From JAZDCJ01 sp036311985 (GTDB lineage: Bacteria; Actinomycetota; Actinomycetes; Actinomycetales; Micrococcaceae), in the NCBI RefSeq assembly GCF_036311985.1, contig NZ_JAZDCJ010000001.1: DNA of 64,000 nt; one strand, written 5' to 3'. Each line of letters starts with the position of its first letter. The first letter of the stretch is position 1. This document shows positions 57,679 to 64,000 of the stretch, in pieces. The translations under genes and the position numbers were made by a program. The notes below the pieces were generated by a model that saw only the letters and a list, made by a program, of their open reading frames with translations, did no database searches and was not told where the DNA came from.

Positions 57679-58551
57679 CTAGAGCCCCTGCTCGAGGAGG
57701 GACAGGAAGTGCGCGCGCATCCGCTCCGCGTCCGGCTCGCGCCCGGTGATCAGCCGGAAGGCGTCGACGGCCTGGCCGACCGCCATGTGTCCGCCGTCGA
57801 GGACGCGGCAGCCGGCCGCGCGGGCGGCGAGCACGAGCTCCGTCTCCACGGGCCGGTAGACGATGTCGGCGACCCAGGGCCGCGCGTCGAGGAGGGCCGC
57901 GCCCACGGGCAGCCCGGGATGCTGGTGCATGCCCACGGGGGTGCAGTGCACGAGCCCGTCGGCCGTGGCCAGGGCGGCAGCGGCGTCGTCCGGCGTACCG
58001 GAGGTGACGTCGCGCCCGGGGAAGAGGGCCCGCAGCGCGGCGGCGCGCTCCTCCGCCCGGTCCGCGTCGAGGTCCAGGAGCCGCAGGTGTTCGACGCCGG
58101 AGGCCAGGAGGGCGTAGGCCACGGCGGCTCCCGCGCCTCCCGCGCCGAGCTGGACGACGGTGCCGAGGGCGGCGCCGTCGAGCCCGGTCCGCAGGGCGTG
58201 GGCGAACCCGGAGAAGTCGGTGTTCTCGCCGTGGAGCTGGCCGTCGCGGATGAGCACGGTGTTGACGGCTCCGAGGCGGCGGGCGTCGTCGGAGAGGGTG
58301 TCGAGGTGCTCCAGGACCAGTTGTTTGCAGGGGTGGGTCACGTTGAAGGCGTTGAAGCCCAGGTCGCGGCCGGCCCGCAGGAGCTCGCCGACGTCCGCGC
58401 CGTCGCGGCCGAGCGGCGTCAGGTCGACGGGGCGGTAGAGGTAGCGCAGGCCCTGGGCGTCGCCCTCGGCCTCGTGCATGGGCGGGGTCAGGGACGGCGT
58501 GACGCCGTCGCCGATGAGCCCCACCAGGAACGATTCGGATGTCGTGCTCAC
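57679..58551 (-). CDS. Shikimate/quinate 5-dehydrogenase
   Basis: 290 residues. LVGLIGDGVTPSLTPPMHEA, DVGELLRAGRDLGFNAFNVT, HPCKQLVLEHLDTLSDDARR and LGAVNTVLIRDGQLHGENTD are the AroE substrate-site motifs (Lys of PCK, Asp of NTD). GAGGAGAAVAYALLASG is the cofactor loop. It is the first gene of the catabolic operon, so it probably oxidises quinate or shikimate to 3-dehydroquinate/dehydroshikimate rather than serving the biosynthetic pathway. Confidence 0.86.
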   Translation of the reverse strand: MSTTSESFLVGLIGDGVTPSLTPPMHEAEGDAQGLRYLYRPVDLTPLGRDGADVGELLRAGRDLGFNAFNVTHPCKQLVLEHLDTLSDDARRLGAVNTVLIRDGQLHGENTDFSGFAHALRTGLDGAALGTVVQLGAGGAGAAVAYALLASGVEHLRLLDLDADRAEERAAALRALFPGRDVTSGTPDDAAAALATADGLVHCTPVGMHQHPGLPVGAALLDARPWVADIVYRPVETELVLAARAAGCRVLDGGHMAVGQAVDAFRLITGREPDAERMRAHFLSLLEQGL

Positions 58552-58648
58552 GTGGTGTCCTTTTCCCTCGGCGGGTGTTACCTGATTCTTTCGCAGAGTG
58601 TGACGCGATGTTGCGTGTGATGTGACCTGGATCTATTCTAGACACAAT

Positions 58649-58686
58649 TGTACGCATTCCGTACAGATGTGCGCATAGCGCGCATC
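58649..58686. promoter_or_regulatory. IclR-type operators in the divergent quinate/shikimate promoter region
   Basis: TGTACGCATTCCGTACA (58649-58665) is a perfect inverted repeat. Directly after it GATGTGCGC (58666) and GCGCGCATC (58678) form an 8-of-9 inverted repeat around ATA. Both lie between the dehydrogenase operon and the transporter, as expected for the IclR regulator encoded at the operon end. Confidence 0.6.
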
Positions 58687-58738
58687 TTTCGACGCAGGAG
58701 CCCCCGCTCCACTCCGTCCCCCGTCCCAAGGAGAATCC

Positions 58739-60091
58739 ATGACCCACGCAGCCACCGCGACGCCGCCGTCGCCGGACGTGGAACCGCAACAGGGCCGCAC
58801 GCCCGTCAGGGCAGCGCTCGCCAGCTTCATGGGCAGCGCCGTCGAGTACTACGACTTCTTCATCTTCGGCGCCGCCGCCGCGCTGATCTTCCCGCACGTC
58901 TTCTTCCCCGACGCCGACGCCAACGCGGCCGTCATGTCGCTGGCCACGTTCGGCTTCGCCTACATCGCCCGCCCCGTCGGCGCCGTCGTCCTGGGGCACT
59001 TCGGGGACCGCGTGGGCCGCCAGAAGGTCCTCATGTTCACGCTCCTGCTCATGGGCGTCTCCACGTTCCTCATCGGCTGCCTGCCGACCTTCGAGCAGGT
59101 GGGCTGGCTCGCACCCGGCCTCCTTGTGCTGGCCCGCCTCATGCAGGGCCTCTCCGCGGCCGGCGAGCAGGCCGGAGCCAGCTCGCTGACGCTCGAGCAC
59201 GCCCCGGACGACCGCCGTTCGTTCTTCACCTCCTGGACCCTGACGGGCACCCAGGGCGGGCAGATCCTCGCCGCGCTCGTGTTCATCCCCGTCGTCGCCC
59301 TGCCCGACGAGATCAAGTTCGGCATCGGCTGGCGCATCCCGTTCTGGCTCTCGGCCGTCGTCGTCGTGGTCACCTACTTCATCCGCAAGTCCCTCCACGA
59401 GACCCCGGAGTTCGAGAAGGCCAAGGCCAACCAGGAGATCGTCAAGCTCCCCGTCGGCGTGCTGCTGCGGGACCACTGGCGCGACGTGCTGCGCGTGGTG
59501 CTGTGCGCGTTCATCGCCGCCGTCTCGACCGTCTACGGGACCCTCGCCATCACCTACGGCAAGCAGGTCGGCAGCGTCGACGAGTCGATCACCCTGTGGC
59601 TCGTGGTCGCCGGCAACGTCGTGGCCCTGGGCACCCAGCCGCTGTTCGGCATGCTCGCCGACCGGATCGGACGCAAGCCCGTCTTCGTCTACGGCGCCCT
59701 GGGCAGCGCGGCCGTCATGCCGTTCTACCTGCTCTCCATGGAGTCCGGGAACACGCTGCTCCAGTTCGCGCTCTCGATCGCCGTGTTCTCCGGCGCCTAC
59801 GCCGCCGCGAACGCCGTGTGGCCGTCCTTCTACGCCGAGATGTTCAGCGCCAAGGTGCGCTTCTCCGGCCTCGCGATCGGCACGCAGCTCGGCTTCCTGA
59901 TGGCCGGCTTCGCCCCGTCGATCGTCGCCGCCATGGGCGGACTGGAGCCGGGCGGCTGGGTGCCGATCAGCATCTTCACCGCCATCATCGCGGTCGTTGC
60001 CGCCGGCTCGGCGCTGACGGCCCGGGAGAGCTACCGGATTCCGACGTCGGAGCTCGGCCTCAAGCGCGTCGCGGCCGCCCCGGCGCCCTAG
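58739..60091 (+). CDS. MHS-family (ShiA-like) transporter
   Basis: 450 residues, 12 membrane segments; CCAAGGAGAATCC upstream of the ATG. LASFMGSAVEYYDFFIFGAA and the GHFGDRVGRQKVLMFTLLLM loop are characteristic of the metabolite:H+ symporter branch of MFS, as in ShiA. RLMQGLSAAGEQAGASSLTL and GMLADRIGRKPVFVYGALGS follow. Divergent from the shikimate dehydrogenase operon, so shikimate, quinate or dehydroshikimate is the probable substrate. Confidence 0.87.
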   Translation: MTHAATATPPSPDVEPQQGRTPVRAALASFMGSAVEYYDFFIFGAAAALIFPHVFFPDADANAAVMSLATFGFAYIARPVGAVVLGHFGDRVGRQKVLMFTLLLMGVSTFLIGCLPTFEQVGWLAPGLLVLARLMQGLSAAGEQAGASSLTLEHAPDDRRSFFTSWTLTGTQGGQILAALVFIPVVALPDEIKFGIGWRIPFWLSAVVVVVTYFIRKSLHETPEFEKAKANQEIVKLPVGVLLRDHWRDVLRVVLCAFIAAVSTVYGTLAITYGKQVGSVDESITLWLVVAGNVVALGTQPLFGMLADRIGRKPVFVYGALGSAAVMPFYLLSMESGNTLLQFALSIAVFSGAYAAANAVWPSFYAEMFSAKVRFSGLAIGTQLGFLMAGFAPSIVAAMGGLEPGGWVPISIFTAIIAVVAAGSALTARESYRIPTSELGLKRVAAAPAP

Positions 60092-60160
60092 GGGCCGGCG
60101 GATTCCGGGGCGCCGCCCGCGCGGGCCCGGGTGCCCGTCGGACGCCGCCGGAGCGCCGTC

Positions 60161-61339
60161 CTACAGCCCGATGTGGTGCAGGGCCTCGGCGTGCAGGCGG
60201 CGGGACGTGACCTCGATGGCGCGGGCGTAGTGTCCCAGCAGCTCGTCGCACAACGCCGGCCACGTGCGGCCCTGGACCGAGGCGAGGGCCGCGGCCGCGA
60301 ACGCGGCGCGCTTGGCGTCGTCGTACACGAGGTCCTCGACGCGCCGGCGCAGGTCCGCGAGGTCGCCGGGGGCGTAGATCCACCCCGTCCTTGACGAATC
60401 CACGAGGTCCAGCGGCCCGCCGCGGCCCACGGCGACCACGGGGACGCCGGACGCCATGGCCTCCTGGATGGTCTGGCAGAACGTCTCCGCCTCGCCCGGG
60501 TGGACGAACAGGTCGAACGAGGCGACCGTGCGGGCCAGGTCCACGCCGCCCTGGAAACCGGCGAAATGGGCGCGGGGCAGGGCCCGCCGCAGCTGCTCCT
60601 TGAGCGGCCCCGAGCCGACCACGACGAGGCGCGTCCCCGAGAGCGCATCCAGGACGGCCAGGTCCTCGACCTGCTTCTCCGCGGCGAGGCGGCCGACGTA
60701 GCCGATGAGCTGCTCGCCGCCCGGGGCGAGCTCCGCGCGCAGCTCCTCGGAGCGGCGGGACGGGTGGAAGCGCTCCGTGTCGACGCCGCGGCGCCACATC
60801 CGCAGGCGCGGGACGCCGGCCGATCGCAGCTGGTTCATCGAATGGCTGCTGGGCACGAGGGTGGCGGTCGAGGCCTCGTGCATGGTCCGCATGTGGTTCC
60901 AGAGCAGCTGCTCGAGCCACGGAGCGCCGTAGCGGGCCGCGTAGGCGGGGATCTCCGTCTGGTAGACCGAGACCGTCGGCAGGCCGAGCTGCTGCGCCGC
61001 CTGGATGGCCCGCCAGCCGAGGACGAAGGGGCTCGCCACGTGCACGACGTCCGGGGCGGCCTCGGCCAGCAGCCGCCGCACCCGGGCCACGGTGCCGGCC
61101 GCGACCCGCACGTTGGGGTAGCCGTTCAGCGGGAGCGCGGGGAGCCGGTGGACGGGGAAGCCCTCGACCGTGTCCGGTGCCGGCTCCGCCGCCCACGCCG
61201 GCCCGGCCCAGGACGACGCGGGGGCCAGCACGACGGCGTCGTGTCCCGTCCGGCGCAGATGCGCCAGGAGCTGCAGAACGGAGTTGGTGACGCCGTTCAT
61301 ATGGGGGAGGAACGATTCCGCGACCACAGCGATCTTCAC
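60161..61339 (-). CDS. Family 1/4-type glycosyltransferase (MgtA/PimB-like)
   Basis: 392 residues from GTG 61339. The N-terminal donor-binding fold begins KIAVVAESFLPHMNGVTNSV. Later come LIGYVGRLAAEKQVEDLAVL and the E(x7)E motif within HPGEAETFCQTIQEAMASGV. It resembles GDP-mannose-dependent alpha-mannosyltransferases that make phosphatidylinositol mannosides or mannosyl-glucuronosyl-diacylglycerol in actinobacteria. The start has GGAGGG only one base before it, so the first residues are uncertain. A membrane-facing cytoplasmic enzyme. Confidence 0.84.
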   Translation of the reverse strand: MKIAVVAESFLPHMNGVTNSVLQLLAHLRRTGHDAVVLAPASSWAGPAWAAEPAPDTVEGFPVHRLPALPLNGYPNVRVAAGTVARVRRLLAEAAPDVVHVASPFVLGWRAIQAAQQLGLPTVSVYQTEIPAYAARYGAPWLEQLLWNHMRTMHEASTATLVPSSHSMNQLRSAGVPRLRMWRRGVDTERFHPSRRSEELRAELAPGGEQLIGYVGRLAAEKQVEDLAVLDALSGTRLVVVGSGPLKEQLRRALPRAHFAGFQGGVDLARTVASFDLFVHPGEAETFCQTIQEAMASGVPVVAVGRGGPLDLVDSSRTGWIYAPGDLADLRRRVEDLVYDDAKRAAFAAAALASVQGRTWPALCDELLGHYARAIEVTSRRLHAEALHHIGL

Positions 61340-61464
61340 CCCTCCAGCGTGGGCGCCGCGGGTTTCCCGCCGGTGAACCCGACGCACGCCGCACGTGAAC
61401 GTTCAGAGGCGGAAGCCCGGATCCGATGCCGGAGGGGCGTCCGCCCGTCGGTAGGCTGGGCCGG

Positions 61465-62214
61465 GTGGAAACCGCCCTGCTCGCCGCCGTCCTCGCCTTC
61501 ATCGTCGTCGGAGCCGTGGCCCAGCGCGTCGCCGGACTCGGGTTCGCGATGCTCGTCGCCCCGTTCCTCGTGCTGCTCCTGGGGCCCCATGCGGGCGTGT
61601 TCCTCGTCAACATCTGCGGCGTCGTGTCCTCCGCCCTCATCGCCCCGCGCGTGTGGAAGGACATCGACTGGTCGATGTTCCGCTGGCTCACGCTCGCCTC
61701 CGTGGCCGGCTCGGTTCCCGGCGCCGTCGCCGCCGGGCTGCTGCCGTCCGCGGTGCTGTCCGTCTTCGTCGGCGCCGTTGTGCTCGCCGCGCTCGTGCTC
61801 TCCCTCCTGCTGAGCCGTGCCAACCGCGTCTTCGACGGCAAGCCCGTCCGCGTCGGCGCGGGACTCCTCGCGGGGCTCACGAACGCCATGGCCGGCGTCG
61901 GCGGCCCCGCCGTGAGCGCCTACGCCGTCCTGGCCCGGTGGCCGCAACGCCCCTTCGCGGCGACCCTGCAGCCGTTCTTCGTGGTCATCGGGCTCGTGGC
62001 CGTCTCCGTCAAGCTCGCGACCCACCCCGAGCAGCTCCCGCTGCTGGACTGGTGGGCCTGGGGCCTGATCACCGGGGCGATCATCCTCGGGATCCTCGGC
62101 GGGGAGCGCCTCCAGCGCCACGTGAGCGACCGCAGCGCCCGACTCTTCGTGGTCGTCGTCGCCTTCGCCGGGGCCCTCTCCGCGCTCGCCAAGGGCCTGA
62201 TCGAGCTCGCCTGA
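61465..62214 (+). CDS. TSUP-family (TauE/SafE) membrane transporter
   Basis: 249 residues from GTG 61465, with TAGGCT seven bases before it and no ribosome-binding site, so probably leaderless. Seven to eight membrane segments; AVAQRVAGLGFAMLVAPFLV and GLLAGLTNAMAGVGGPAVSA carry the two conserved polar stretches of the family. Members move sulfite, sulfonates or other organic anions. It stands alone and divergent from the glycosyltransferase. Confidence 0.85.
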   Translation: METALLAAVLAFIVVGAVAQRVAGLGFAMLVAPFLVLLLGPHAGVFLVNICGVVSSALIAPRVWKDIDWSMFRWLTLASVAGSVPGAVAAGLLPSAVLSVFVGAVVLAALVLSLLLSRANRVFDGKPVRVGAGLLAGLTNAMAGVGGPAVSAYAVLARWPQRPFAATLQPFFVVIGLVAVSVKLATHPEQLPLLDWWAWGLITGAIILGILGGERLQRHVSDRSARLFVVVVAFAGALSALAKGLIELA

Positions 62215-62263
62215 TCGGCCCGTGCCGCGTCGCTGCCCCGGCCGCAGGGGACGGGGTGGCACC

Positions 62264-63619
62264 ATGGAGACGATGAAAGAGCAGCCCCGGAACGACGACG
62301 GATCGCCACCGAAGAACCACAAGGGCGCGCTGGACGGACTCGCGTCGGTGCTGCGTGAGGGCATCCCCATGCCCTTGTGGCTCCAGGGCGCGCTCGAGTT
62401 CCTGCAGAGCGCCTTCCTCAGCGCCGTGCTCGTCGTCGTTCCGCTGCTCGCGGTCTGGTTCGCGGGCGGCTTCGAGGCCCTGAGGCTGGAGAACGTGTTC
62501 CGGCTGGCCGGGCAGGCCTGGCTCCTGATGCACGGCGTGCCGCTGCAGCTGGCGATCCCGGAGGGCGCGGACTCCGCGGAGATCCTGACGGGCACGCTGT
62601 CCCTGACCCCCCTCGGCCTGACCCTGATTCCGTTCTTCCTCTCGTGGCGCGCCGGGCGGCGCATCGCCCGTGCCTCCTACACCGACCAGTTGTGGCAGGG
62701 CATCGCCGGAGCGCTCGGCGCCTACCTGCTCTTCGGGCTCGTGACCGGATTCGCCGTGCCCACGGAGGAGGTCTCCGTGAACCTCGCCGCGGCCGCGTTC
62801 ATCCCGCTCGTGGCCTCCGGGGCCGGCGTCGTCGTCGGCGCCTACCGCGAGGCGGGATCCTGGTCCCGGCTCATCGGCGTGGACAGCGCGGCATGGATCG
62901 CCAAGACGAGCCAGCATTCGCGCTGGGCCGGGTCCTACGTGTGGTCCGTGGTCCGCGCCGGATCGCTCGGCTACCTCGCCGCCCTCGGACTCGCCGCGCT
63001 CGTGCTGTCCATCGACCTCGCCGTGCGCTGGGTCGACATCTCCAACATCTACCAGCAGCTCCAGGCCGGCCCCGTGGGCGGATCGGTCCTGACGATCGCC
63101 CAACTCGGGCTGATGCCCAACCTGGCCCTGTGGACGCTCGCCTGGATCAGCGGGGGAGGGGTCGTCCTCGGGACGGGCAGCACCCTCAGCACCCTCGAGA
63201 CGACCGTCGGCCCGCTGCCGGCCCTGCCCGTCCTGGGCGCGCTGCCCACCGGCGAGCTCGGCAACGCGTGGGTGTTCATGCTCGTGCCCGTCCTCGCCGG
63301 CTTCCTCGCCGGATGGTGGTTCCTGCGCGAAGGCGAGGACCACCTCGACGACTGGCTGGCCCTGAAGATCACTGCGCGCTGGGCCTCGCTCTCGCTCTCG
63401 ACGCTCCTGCTGGGGCTCTTCACCGGCGCCGTGGCCGGGATCGTGTCCCTGATCGGCAGCTGGCTCGCCGGCGGATCGCTCGGCATCGGCCGGCTGACGG
63501 AGATCGGGCCGAACCCCTGGCTGACGGCCCTCCTGCTCGCGGCCGAGGTCGCCGTCGGGGCGATGATCGGCGCCCTCACCGCACCGATGCTCGAGCACGA
63601 CCCCGTCCTCGAGGACTAG
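62264..63619 (+). CDS. DUF6350-family membrane protein
   Basis: 451 residues. After a cytoplasmic head the protein has about eight to ten membrane segments, with WLQGALEFLQSAFLSAVLVV, LSLTPLGLTLIPFFLSWRAG, PNLALWTLAWISGGGVVLGT and PLPALPVLGALPTGELG, all seen in DUF6350 proteins of Micrococcales and Streptomyces. In those genomes it usually neighbours purN/purH; here that part would lie beyond the window. A function in cell division has been proposed in annotation but is not established. Confidence 0.82.
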   Translation: METMKEQPRNDDGSPPKNHKGALDGLASVLREGIPMPLWLQGALEFLQSAFLSAVLVVVPLLAVWFAGGFEALRLENVFRLAGQAWLLMHGVPLQLAIPEGADSAEILTGTLSLTPLGLTLIPFFLSWRAGRRIARASYTDQLWQGIAGALGAYLLFGLVTGFAVPTEEVSVNLAAAAFIPLVASGAGVVVGAYREAGSWSRLIGVDSAAWIAKTSQHSRWAGSYVWSVVRAGSLGYLAALGLAALVLSIDLAVRWVDISNIYQQLQAGPVGGSVLTIAQLGLMPNLALWTLAWISGGGVVLGTGSTLSTLETTVGPLPALPVLGALPTGELGNAWVFMLVPVLAGFLAGWWFLREGEDHLDDWLALKITARWASLSLSTLLLGLFTGAVAGIVSLIGSWLAGGSLGIGRLTEIGPNPWLTALLLAAEVAVGAMIGALTAPMLEHDPVLED

Positions 63620-63694
63620 GTCCTCGGCCCGGCTTCCCGCGCGGCCGGTGGCGCCGCCGCGGGCTTGGGCACCGGTTCCGGGGCGTCGGGATAG

Positions 63695-63781
63695 CCCCGG
63701 CCCCGCGCGCGGGGAGACGGGCACTGAAGGCCGAGACGGAGCTGGGGGCCCCGGGCCCCGGCCCCGCGTGCGGGGAGCCGG
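63695..63781. repeat. Direct repeat, 26 bases x 2, with internal hairpins
   Basis: The units at 63695-63720 and 63756-63781 both read CCCCGGCCCCGCG, one variable base, GCGGGGAG, then a short variable end. Each contains the palindrome CCCCGCGYGCGGGG. They fill the gap between the convergent DUF6350 and DinB-like genes and may act as terminators. Confidence 0.7.
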
Positions 63782-63790
63782 TCGCGGGCC

Positions 63791-64000
63791 TCAGGCCCCG
63801 ACGTCGTACAGGTGGTGCGCGACGTCGTGCCAGGCGTAGCGGGCGAGCGTCTCGACCGTGAAGACCGAGCCGTTGCCGCGCAGGCCCGCGCGCGCGAGCT
63901 CGCGGCCCAGAACGGCGTCGAGCCCGTCGGCGAAGCCCCGCCCGGCGGCGGCGAGCTGCGTCGCCACCGTGCGCGGATCCTGCCCCGCGTAGTCCTCCTC
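63791..64000 (-). CDS. DinB-like protein, C-terminal part (gene continues beyond the window)
   Basis: Sixty-nine codons and the TGA stop (63793-63791) are inside the window. The C-terminal residues read VFTVETLARYAWHDVAHHLY, which fits the last helices of the DinB/YfiT metal-binding four-helix bundle, with the conserved His pair. DinB-like proteins include mycothiol-dependent maleylpyruvate isomerases and thiol transferases. The start lies outside. The missing frame upstream prevents a more precise assignment. Confidence 0.55.
   Translation of the reverse strand, partial: EEDYAGQDPRTVATQLAAAGRGFADGLDAVLGRELARAGLRGNGSVFTVETLARYAWHDVAHHLYDVGA

Noticed and set aside
57975..57995. Repeat-like GGCGTCGTCCGGCGTACCGG in the shikimate dehydrogenase gene
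   Set aside because: Only half of the consensus is present and the residues fall inside the folded domain; treated as chance.
54911..59476. An open frame of 1521 codons on the minus strand
   Set aside because: Only its last 265 codons (IclR) are real. The rest is the antisense or shifted frame of the dehydratase, dehydrogenase and transporter genes, Arg/Pro/Ala-rich as expected from high GC.

Overview
This window is one stretch of a very GC-rich actinobacterial chromosome. The ECF sigma/anti-sigma pairs, IclR, TetR, Lrp and BTAD regulators, DUF6350, DUF6318 and DUF6328 proteins, CsbD, mycobacterial-type SigK/RskA and an LpqY-SugABC-like transporter all point to the Micrococcales, most likely a Micrococcaceae member (Arthrobacter, Citricoccus or Micrococcus relatives). 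That placement is inference; no rRNA or marker gene is present. I recognised no tRNA, rRNA, CRISPR array, prophage or replication origin.

Layout. 1-1.06 kb: the end of an IS256-type insertion sequence that has cut the 5' end off a YdcF-type gene. 1.2-7.1 kb: two ECF sigma units (an ECF42-type factor with two DGPF/YCII proteins, and a second factor with a membrane-anchored partner) around a Gfo/Idh/MocA oxidoreductase and an ASCH protein. 7.2-15 kb: an agmatine/putrescine utilisation module (N-carbamoylputrescine amidase, agmatine deiminase, APC permease, TetR regulator, flavin amine oxidase, class III aminotransferase) with two matching TetR-type operators. 15-22.2 kb: monooxygenase, BTAD regulator, XRE-cupin/MFS pair, lipoproteins, DoxX, and a nuclease with a long charged tail. 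22.3-29.7 kb: DNA-repair pair alkB-tag, disulfide oxidoreductase, hydrolase, DUF2231, and two decayed genes. 29.9-33.4 kb: M20 amidohydrolase with two membrane proteins (one DUF5058) and a beheaded Lrp regulator. 34.6-39.5 kb: a SigK regulon (fasciclin lipoprotein, sigK, rskA, membrane protein, molybdopterin oxidoreductase) with two SigK-like promoters. 39.6-44.1 kb: sugar ABC importer. 44.2-47.3 kb: small stress-type proteins with an SDR oxidoreductase and CsbD. 47.5-52.9 kb: FMN reductase, PatB-type lyase, DUF6328, AlkC-like protein, lipoprotein pair. 53.1-60.1 kb: hpaH-hpaI, then a divergent quinate/shikimate locus (IclR, dehydroshikimate dehydratase, shikimate dehydrogenase, MHS transporter). 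60.2-64 kb: glycosyltransferase, TSUP exporter, DUF6350, and a partial DinB-like gene.

Two features cut across the window. A short dispersed repeat, consensus GGGTACGACGCCGGGGCC, occurs about 16 times in both orientations. It sits mainly in protein tails and linkers, is read in different frames, and is also intergenic, so it is a DNA-level element. Several genes also have a TAnnnT -10 box only 6-7 nt before the start codon and little or no ribosome-binding site, which suggests leaderless mRNAs. At least five genes are broken (ydcF, the pRiA4b ORF-3-like gene, an aldolase remnant, the Lrp regulator, and probably a DUF4352-like protein).
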